Positions 55,966 through 64,000 of a DNA stretch of 64,000 bases are shown here, in pieces. Under the pieces are notes generated by a model. It saw nothing but the letters and a program-made list of their open reading frames with translations. It was not told the DNA's origin and ran no database searches. The translations under genes and the position numbers were made by a program. Source of the DNA: Cornus controversa (Eukaryota; Streptophyta; Magnoliopsida; Cornales; Cornaceae); contig CM048845.1 of assembly GCA_026545225.1 (NCBI GenBank), forward strand, positions 59,586,033 to 59,650,032, given 5' to 3'. Numbering within the stretch: position 1 is the stretch's first letter; every line of letters begins with the position of its first letter.

Positions 55966-57797
55966 TTTAAAACCTAGAGTGGGGGGTGATTAGGTTGACT
56001 CGCTTTTTGCTTAATTATTCAGATTATTCAATTTTAAGTCCAATTAAAATTTTAAGTAATCCCACAAACAAACTAAATAAATAAAGTATAGTAAAGTAAA
56101 GTAAACGAATGCACAAGATATACGTGAAAAACCCAGATCACTAAGAAACTACGGGTGAGGCTTTGTAGCCCCGGAGGAGAAAATTCACTATCGTCGAAGT
56201 AAAGTACAATAGACTCTATCCCAAACTCACACCCACTGCACTCTGACAAGAACTTTTATGCAAAACACCTCAGGCTTACAATTGCGACCACCTCGTCCAA
56301 CTGTTGCAGATTTCTGACAAACGTCAAAATTCTTTCAGAAGAGTAACTGGAATAACATGAACACTCAGCAAGTATTCTATCCTCTTCTTAGCACGATCTT
56401 CTTCTCCTTCATCACCAATGAACCGTCATCAAAGAAACCAATCCAGTAACTTGATCATGAAGAAATCTTTAATGTAGTCTTCGAATAGTTGATCAAGCAA
56501 ATAGAGAACACCCTAAATCTCAATGAATATGTATGTGCTCTCAAAAATATAAACAAAGAATTTGAGTGAAAAATCCTTGGATAAAAAAATATCTCAATGC
56601 TTTCTCTCTCTAGAAATTCTAAGTTTGAAGTATATTTGAAACCTTTGTGAAATCAAACTGAGAGAGAAATCATATGAGGTTTTTATAGAGGTTAAAAACT
56701 CTAATTTTTCATAGAAAATAAGTTGCAATCCAATAGGAAACACTTAGACCAGTCAAAATCTATAGACTAGAAAAGTTAGACTGGTCTTGACTTCACTTAG
56801 ACCAGTCCAAATCTTGTAGCATAATCAACAACAGTTATTGAGGCCTCTTGGACTAGTCTAGCCTTCACTTGGAGAATTCCAACCTTGAAAAGTTCACTAT
56901 TTTGCTTTTAAACCCCTCTTTTCAAGGTCGGAACCTCCCGGTTTTAAAATATATATGGTCTCACCACTTTACCTGGACTACATGACTCTTATATGTGATC
57001 AACGATGTCCTTATGCATTCAGATTCATCTTGAAACTTCAATCGATTGAATTCTTATTCAGCCTATTGACGGCTTTTCCCAGAGATTCTAGGTTCATTGT
57101 TTGACAAACCCTTACATGGTTGATGTAGGACTTCATCCTCACTTTGAGACTTTAATTAAATGATCAATGATAGAAATATAACATAAATAATACAACTGGA
57201 TGATGTTTGGTTTTGACACCAAAATTTGTCAATTACAAAAATATACGTCACAATCTTCCCCTTTGGCAATTTGGTGGCAAAATTAATCTAGACAATCGTA
57301 ACCTAACCACTGAAAAAATCAGAATACAATATATCCCCAATACAAAAAAATATAACTTGAACTCTCAAAGAATCATGACCAAGCTCTTAACCTTCAAATG
57401 TAGTGTCCGCCAAACCTGAAAAATTTGCACATCATGCAAACAACACTACCTATGAAAGCTTAATCAAGAAATATATAATGATATAAAATCATGTCCAAAC
57501 TTTCCCTTAATCATATACCAAAAAAAATATGTCTCCCTATTTATATATGTTTCATATGTCATCCCATTTCTAGTATGAAGTCTCCCCCTTTTTGGAACAA
57601 ATTGACAAAGTAAGACATATGAGAACAAGAGAGAACAAATATGACATGATTAAATGAGAAACACCCTCCAATTCAATATATCACATAAGTTTCAAAATCA
57701 TAGAAGGTTGCACATAGACACATTAAACATGGAAAAAAAAAAAGCATAGAACATAACCTGTTTGCGTAAAATAAATATAGAACATACCAAGTTCAAG
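55966..57797 (-). mobile_element. antisense SIRE-like (Ty1/copia) LTR and 3' internal piece
   Basis: On the minus strand AACAAATTTGTTCCAAAAAGGGGGAGA-like sequence near 57585-57605 and GGTGGCAAAATTAATC/CAAAGGGGAAG near 57255-57285 are the purine-rich 'AAAAAGGGGGAGA' context typical of SIRE/Maximus 3' regions. A TTGGTGTCAAAACC block follows (57210-57228 inverse), then LTR-like sequence with a CTATAAAAACC TATA candidate near 56690. No pol domain is present. Limits are approximate. Confidence 0.5.
56741..56875. repeat. inverted-word patch, AGACCAGTC/GACTGGTCT variant
   Basis: CACTTAGACCAGTC at 56741 and 56793, TTAGACTGGTCTTGAC at 56775 and TTGGACTAGTCTAG at 56848 alternate orientation within 130 bp. 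They lie about 50-190 bp upstream, on the minus strand, of the TATA candidate. Confidence 0.8.
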
Positions 57798-58170
57798 TGT
57801 AACGACCCGAAATTTATTTTAACCAGTTCTGGATCATTTTTGTATCAGATTAATTTTTTTTTGAATTAATTAATTTCAGGAAAATGTGGATATACATGTA
57901 TATATATATGGAATTATATATATATTGATGGAGGGTATAGATGATTATATATATATGTGGGAATATATATATATATATATATTGTTACATGGCAAGTGAG
58001 TGTGTGTATATATATATATGGAGACATAAATATATATATAGATATATGGTGGGTCTTTATGTAGTTATGGATAAATGGAGATGCACATTTATAATTTTGT
58101 GCATGTGGAGGGGCAAGAGTATGTGGTGATGTATATACATATGTGTATACATAATAATATGCCCCGTGTG

Positions 58171-58215
<45 letters not shown>

Positions 58216-58456
58216 GCTGTGAGTAATGTAGAGAAACATGTGGACCAATATAAGACAGGAGAATGAAATTCAAAATAAGAGAAGAAGAATGTGAGTTGGT
58301 TGAAGTAAGAAGAGAGAAGAAGAAAAGAAAAAAAAAAGGAAAGAGAAAGAGAAATCAGGAGAGAGAGTGAAGCTGAGAGAGGAGACAGTTCTAGCACCGG
58401 CGGTGGGCCTTCGGGTTCACGAAGGTGAGGTGGCTGGGTGTGGCTCGCGATGATGG

Positions 58457-59705
58457 TGTGGTGACTATGGGTTGAGTCATTGGGCTCGGTGGGTGCGCTC
58501 CACGGTGAGCCTTGGTCAAAACTCGATGGGTTCAATTTTTGGACAGTTTGGAGCTTCGGTTGATCGTCGACGAAGGCTGGAGTGGGTCTTTTCGGTGCTT
58601 TGGCAGTTAGGTGGTGACCGTGCTGAGGAGGGTGGCTTACGACTGGGCTTGGCTATGGCTGGGTCTATTTGGTCTTCGGCTTGGGTTAAGCTTGAGGGTG
58701 AGAATCATGGTGGTTTATGGCGGCAATGGGTTCGGTTGTGGCTGATCATTGGGGTTCAGTTTCGGTTGTTTGAGGCCAAGGAGGAGGCTATTCACAGCTG
58801 TTTGGATAGCCTAGTTTGGTTGTTTTGGATGGTGTCGAAGGGGCTGGTTTGCGGGTTCTCAGTTTGGTTAGTAGCTAAGGTGGTCGGCGGTGGTCTTCTT
58901 GGCCGGCAGTGGTAAGCTAGAGGCTAATATATATATATATATATATATAATGATGTTTAAAATGGAGGCTCTTGGGCTAGTGATTGAGGATGATGTGCCG
59001 AGGCTTGGTAGTGATGCTTGGTAGAGTGGGCTGAATTTGGTTTATTGATTAGGCCTTCTTATAGTTGATGACTTATAGGCTCATTGTATTTGGGTTGCAT
59101 TGAAACTGGGTAATGAAGAGAATTGGGCCTATAAAATGAATTAGGCCAAGGCAACTAGTTGCGTCTTGTTTGGACCTTGATATTGGACTTGCCTAATTAA
59201 TTGGGCTGAAGATAGTTTGTGAATTGGTTTGATCCAAGCATGGTGACTATGGGTTAAGTCGCTAGGCTCGGTGGGTGCGCTCCACGGTGAGCCTTGGTCA
59301 GAACTCGATGGGTTCAATTTTTGGACAGTTTGGAGCTTTGATTGATGGCTGACGAAGGCTGGAGTGGGTCTTTTCAGTGCTTCGGCAGCTAGGTGGTGAC
59401 CGTGCCGAGGAGGGTGGCTCATGGCTGGGGTTGGCTGTGGCTGGGTCTATTTGGTCTTCGGCTTGAGTTGAGCTTGAGGGTGAGAATTATGGTGGTTCAC
59501 GGCGGCAATGGGTTCGGTTGTGGCAGATCAATGGGGTTCAATTTCGGTTGTTTGAGGCCAAGGAGGAGGCTGTTCACAGCTGTTTGGACAGCCTAGTTCG
59601 GTGGTTTTGAATGGTGCCGAAGGGGCTGGTTTGCGGGTTCTCGATTTGGTTAGTAGCCAAGGTGGTCGGAAGTGGTCTTCTTGGTCGGCAGTGGTAAGGT
59701 AGAGG

Positions 59706-59745
<40 letters not shown>

Positions 59746-60020
59746 GATGTTTAAAATGGAGGCTCTTAGGCTAGTGATTGAGGATGATGTGCCGAGGCTT
59801 GGTAGTGACGCTTGGTAGAGTGGGCTGAATTTGGTTTATTGATTAGGCCTTCTTATAGTTTATGGCTTATAGGCTCATTGTATTTGGGTTGCATTAAAAC
59901 TGGGTAATGAAGAGGATTGGGCCTATAAAATGAATTGGGCCAAGGAAACTAGTTGGGTCTTGTTTGGACCTTGATATTGGACTTGCTTAATTAATTGGGC
60001 TGAAGATAGTTTGTGAATTG
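58457..60020 (+). repeat. tandem duplication, 782-bp unit, two copies
   Basis: CACGGTGAGCCTTGGTCA is at 58501 and again at 59283. The two units stay collinear through GTTTGGAGCTT, the GGCCAAGGAGGAGGC block, a (TA)n tract and TGATCCAA(G/C)CATGG. They are roughly 93-95 % alike by eye, and the (TA)n tract is longer in the second copy (59706-59742 against 58926-58950). Confidence 0.95.
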
Positions 60021-60302
60021 GGTTGATCCAACCATGGAAATAAAAAGGGGAAGGAAATGGTTCAAAGGATTATTGTGTTGGCTTTGACACGGGACTGGAC
60101 AGGACATAGAGATGGACCTTTTTGCGGGCGCGAGCATAATAAAAGCGAGACATAAGGCAAGTTAATTCTTGCCTCTATCTCCTATGTATCTATTTTAATT
60201 ACGGTGTTAATTTTACATATGTTCTTTAATTGTTCATATGTAGAATTTATATATATATATAGGTGTATATATATATATATAAATGTGATTATGGTATATA
60301 TG

Positions 60303-60760
60303 TGTGGGGCTACAAATGAACCTTGCTGTTCGTGAGCAGCTCGGGCTCGTTCGTTAAGCAAATGAGATGAGCTCGAGCTCAGTTTCTACGCTCGTTTAAT
60401 AAATGAGCCGAGCCTGAACAATGTTGGGCTCGGCTCGTGTAGGCTCATGAACATAAGCTCATTTATGTTCATGAATAAAACTCGTTAAGAGCTCGTTTAG
60501 GGCTCGTAAGCTCGTGATTATGTTCATGAACATAGGCTTGTGTAGGCTCATTTACGTTCACGAACAAGCTAAAACGATCTTGAACACGAGCCCGAATGAA
60601 TTTTTTTATTAAACGAGCCGAACCCAAGTTGAGCCCGAACTTCTCAAAGTAATGACGAGCCCGAGCCCGAGCTCAGCTTTTCGAGCTCGTCACGAGCCCG
60701 AGCCGAGCCCGAGCCCGAGCAGGCTCAAGCTCGGCTCAGCTCGGTTCATTTGCAGCCCTA
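60303..60760. mobile_element. hAT-type MITE with GGGCTGCAAATGAACC ends
   Basis: Terminal inverted repeats GGGCTACAAATGAACC (left) and GGTTCATTTGCAGCCC (right) enclose 458 bp rich in GAGCTCG/GAGCCCGAGC words. TATATATG occurs at 60295-60302 and 60761-60768, a possible 8-bp target duplication, although the TA-rich setting weakens this. The GGGCTGCAAAYGAGCC family is widespread in plants. Non-coding. Confidence 0.8.
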
Positions 60761-61591
60761 TATATATGTATATACATAGGATGTGAGAAAATATATATAT
60801 ATAAGTGTGTATATATATATATATTTGGGATATGAAAGTGTGCTAGATTTAAATGCCTGTGTACATTGTGATATGTATATGTGTAGATTGAGCCCATGTG
60901 GAACATGCTAATTAATACATGTTTAGCTATGTGTTGTTGCGTATGCATAGGTGGATTTTATGCATTGGTTAAATATATATGTGATTATATATTGAGGTAG
61001 TAGTGAAAATGCATGTTAAGTATGATTATAGTAGTGGCGAGCATTTGAAAAGCATGATATTGATGTGCTAAGTGTTATATATGTGTGACATACATATATG
61101 GGTGACAGAATATATATGTGGTTATATATTGTGGATGAAAATGCATGCTAGTTACTTGTATTAAGTGTATGCATTGAGTGAAGTATAATAATATTTAAGC
61201 TAGTATATGTGCATAGGTGATTTATATGAATGATTTGACATATATGTGATTATATGTGAGTTTATGTGAGTTAAATGCATGCTACCTACATATAGAGAAT
61301 GTGTGCATTGGTGAAGCATAATTAAAATATGTTTAAGTGAGATTTGTGAGCATATGCAAACTATATACTAACTTTTTCATGTATAGGTGAATATACGTGT
61401 GGCTTGGTGGAGATGAAATGTATGTTATGTTCCTTTATAACTAGCTTTTGTATTGTGAAGTATGAAATTTAAATGCTTGATCCATATATGTCCAAAATGC
61501 ATGTATGGGGCCGTTGTGAGTAGGACGGGGAAAAATAGAGTAACATTTTCACTTTGGAGTATGTGATGACTCGGTGAAAATCTTGAAAGGG

Positions 61592-61790
61592 TCTCATCAC
61601 TTGGCAGGATCGATGTTCTTAGTGGTGTATTCCAAACTTATTTCATCACCTGGTAGGACCGATGTTCTCGGTGGTGCGTATTGAAGTAGTCTCATCACTT
61701 GGTAGGATTGATGTTTTTAGTGGTGCATTCTGAAATTATCTTATCACCTGGTAGGACCGATGTTCTCGGTGATGTATATTCTAAAATTGT
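61592..61790 (+). repeat. 49-bp tandem repeat, 4 copies, in LTR
   Basis: Units start at about 61592, 61642, 61690 and 61739 with TCATCACYTGGTAGGA and share GATGTTCTCGGTGGTG. Copies 2 and 4 are closer to each other than to 1 and 3, suggesting a 98-bp higher-order unit. Confidence 0.92.
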
Positions 61791-62527
61791 GTGGGAAGTG
61801 TCTCAGTCACATAATTGATTGAGAATTATGTTAGGGTATCGAGTTGAGTCCGAGAGAGAGACAAGTGTGTGAACTTGCTTACATTATCCATTGTGAAGCA
61901 TGTTATGTGATTAATGCATTCTTATATATACGTTGCTTGTGAAAGAACATGGTATATGTTGGATGTTTATTGGTTCTGAGTATGTTGTATGGATTAAATG
62001 CATCTTAATTGCATTTGAGAATTGCTACCTGTTGAGTAGGGGACATGATGATTGATTTACATTATTTTATGTAAATAGACATATATGTTCTTTATACATA
62101 TTGATATTGAATGTTTACTGCTTTCAAGCATGTCGAAAAAGATTTAAAAAATCATGTGTAGAAGATTTATATGTTCTTATGTGCTACATTTGTCATATGC
62201 GTTGTTGGTTCATGTGTGCTAGGGGAACATGATTTAAATATTGTGATATATTTAAATGTGTATGTTTTTGAGAATATGTGAGGATCGACTTACTGTAGTA
62301 GTGATAGTATGGCTCGACATACCTTGTTGGGCCTTTGAGCGCACCCCCTCCCAGGTTTTGCAGGTATTGCTGATTTTGGAGTCAGTTAGGGGACTAATAG
62401 TACTAGTTGCGAAGGTAGTGAATAGCCTCCTTAGAATCTAATTTATGTCCAGGATATTAGATAGATGTTGTATATTTGAATTAAATGTAACTGGACATTG
62501 TATGTTGGGTAATTTATCCTAGTTGTA

Positions 62528-63957
62528 TGATAGGCGTTGAATGTTACGCATTCTAACCTCTTAACTTGGGTATTTTATTCTCTTAGTGATAGATTATTTT
62601 GTGATTTTACTTCTTTTTAGTATTTTCTGTATTTTTAAGGCCTTAATGATTATTTCAGTTAAAACCATGATTTTGAGCTTTTAAAGATTACATGCAAGAG
62701 GGTTAGGTGAAGCCTACATCAAATGGATCCATTCAAATATTTATTTCAACTAAAATCAGCCCATGGAAGAGGTCCAAGAGAATTACAGCTGCTTAAGAAG
62801 GTTACGGGCCTGAAGCCTAAATCTGCGCATAATACAGTCTTAATCCTGTTTTCAAAAATCGACTAGAAGTGTTATTTTTGAGCCTCAAATAGACTTAAAT
62901 TCCATATTGGTTGAACGAAATTTGATTCTGGACACTTTTGTATTTCATATAAATTTCGTGAATCAGACTTCTACTGGGTCAAAATTTGGGCCAAAAGTCA
63001 GCAGAAAAACTCACCTGATTAGGGGCTGCGGAAAATCCTAATTGTCTCCTAATTAGGTGGGGGACTCTTCATATTCTCTTGGCTATTAATAGTGATGAAT
63101 TGGGGCTATATTGGGGAGGCTTGACAGCAACTTTGAAGAGCTTTTGGAGTGGAGAATCATTAGAGAACAAGGCGTATCATGAGCGGCTAGTTCAGCCACC
63201 AGGGTTTTGATGTAGCCCTAACTAAACATCACTGGTTTGATTGTTCTAATTATTGGGAATTTTGGTATTCATTCATAGATTGTGTAATTTAGAGGATTCT
63301 TATTATAGAATTGAGCAATAAAAGTCTTATAAATTCAGTTTCAATGATTTTTTTATCTTGTCTTAGATACTTGATTGTTGTTATTGAACTTGTCCCTCTT
63401 GTTATCTGTGATCATGAGAGTGATTATTACACAATGGTTTTCACTGAATATATCATTAAAAGCATTGATGGATTATGCCTAGAGAAGATGAACTATATTG
63501 CACCCTAGATTAGAGTAGTTAGGCAAATGGCCCATGTCAATCGAAGATAGTCCATGACTTAGCCTTAATCATATGTTATCTTTTTGACGGATGGAGGTGA
63601 GCTTATAGCCACCGACACCACTTATGCATGATATGATTCCCTATAGTTAGTTCAATTGGCCATTGATTGTGACGTTAGTGGTGAAATCAATAACCCTAGA
63701 TTTATCTTATATTCTCTACACTCCTTAGTTTTCTTGCTTTTGTTCAATTGCTTCATTAGTTAATTTAGTTATAAAAATCAGAATTTTTTTCTCTTAAATT
63801 TAATTAGAATTAATTTTGTATATCCAACTCAGTCAGACCATAGTCCCTGAGGTTCGACACCCCTTTCGATAGCCCTATTCTACTAGGAATTCGTTCTATT
63901 GCGAAGTGTGGTAATTTTAATTGATAGACTTATTGAGTCACACTCACACACGAATCA
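62528..63957 (+). mobile_element. Athila-type solo LTR, 1430 bp, TSD TTGTA
   Basis: It starts TGATAGGCGTTGAATGTTAC and ends CACACACGAATCA. TTGTA at 62523-62527 and 63958-63962 is a perfect target duplication. It carries the GTCCCTGAGGTTCGACACCC block (63851-63870), the inverse of the similar block in the other Athila-type LTRs. No clear palindromic word patch is seen in this copy. No coding sequence. Confidence 0.93.
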
Positions 63958-64000
63958 TTGTACATTTTATTTGATGTATGTATATGAGACGGATATTCAA

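Larger units (their letters stand above)
57798..64000 (+). mobile_element. sense LTR of the TGTAAGGACC family, with nested insertions; 3' end not seen
   Basis: It starts TGTAACGACCCGAAATTT and is collinear with the inverse of 43892 leftward (ACCAGTTCTGGATCATTTTTG against ACCGGTTCCAGATTATTTTTG, short excerpts; then the TA cluster). No PPT precedes it, so it is a solo or 5' LTR; TCAAG (57793-57797) would be the left target duplication. It is swollen by a 782-bp tandem duplication, a MITE (60303-60760) and a solo LTR (62528-63957), and appears to continue past the window. GC-richer frames near 58470-58915 are part of the LTR leader. Confidence 0.7.

Noticed and set aside
58472..58915. 147-residue GC-rich open frame, and its duplicate at 59393-59596
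   Set aside because: LTR leader sequence duplicated in tandem; the frame is not kept in the second copy, so no coding constraint is visible.
60303..60760. GAGCCCGAGC-rich segment as a regulatory CpG island
   Set aside because: Terminal inverted repeats and a possible 8-bp duplication identify it as a MITE of a widespread plant family.
62528..63957. Palindromic word patch expected in this Athila-type LTR
   Set aside because: The region 62700-63060 was read for inverted words and none stood out, so this copy is not counted as support for the pattern.
1..64000. tRNA, rRNA or organellar DNA insertions
   Set aside because: No cloverleaf-consistent or rRNA-like sequence was recognised; the tRNA-like strings found are PBS sequences next to LTR ends. 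A tRNA scan was not possible.

Overview
The window reads as plant nuclear heterochromatin, most likely from an angiosperm with a large genome. The evidence is Ty3/gypsy elements of three plant lineages (Tat, Athila, Tekay/Del), a SIRE-like Ty1/copia piece, a LINE-1 3' end, a GC-rich hAT-type MITE and abundant (TA)n. The sequence does not allow a species assignment. I see no intact host gene. The only recognisable host-derived coding sequence is the C-terminal part of a glycine-rich cold-shock/zinc-knuckle protein (GRP2/CSP type), broken by stops, a frameshift and an LTR insertion. None of the element ORFs is intact.

Layout. 1-7570: Tat element A (RT, integrase C-terminus, hypervariable tandem-repeat 3' region, convergent antisense ORF), its RT split by an Athila-type solo LTR (358-1762). 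7640-9060: LINE-1 3' end. 9063-16815: Tekay/Del chromovirus A (partial 5' LTR, PBS, gag, integrase plus C-terminal domain, PPT, 3' LTR), the 3' LTR split by a second Athila-type solo LTR (15134-16538). 16820-22336: Athila element B (integrase, env-like ORF, PPT, truncated 3' LTR). 22337-27500: antisense Tekay-like LTR with PBS, split by a sense solo LTR (23542-26389, TSD ATTAC). 27500-29574: mostly unassigned, with a 30-bp tandem array. 29575-31880: antisense LTR. 31905-35590: GRP2/CSP pseudogene whose 3' part is split by a 3.1-kb solo LTR (32295-35412, TSD GTATT). 37109-49370: Tat element B with 349-bp LTRs, dual RNase H, integrase, tandem-repeat 3' region and antisense ORF, interrupted by an antisense chromovirus-like element with a 3.2-kb LTR (40685-43892). 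49376-55332: PPT/LTR start of another element, a Helitron-like 3' end, an antisense LTR fragment, and a further antisense LTR holding an Athila-type solo LTR (52644-54064). 55966-57797: antisense SIRE-like piece. 57798-64000: sense LTR with a 782-bp tandem duplication, a 458-bp MITE, a 49-bp tandem array and a fourth Athila-type solo LTR (62528-63957, TSD TTGTA).

The strongest unexplained signal is a recurring class of short inverted-repeat 'words'. These are typically 20 bp, built as 9-bp arm, 2-nt centre, 9-bp arm (for example CATTTCGATTAATCGAAATG). They lie in compact patches inside the LTRs of unrelated element families, and within one Athila element also just upstream of the env-like ORF. 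The word differs between families and even between related LTRs at the same LTR position, while the architecture is kept. A second pattern is that both Tat elements have a roughly 42-43 bp monomer / 84-86 bp dimer tandem array, of unrelated sequence, at the same place: between sense pol and the converging antisense ORF. Dates, family names and functions given below are inference from hand reading; no database was searched.
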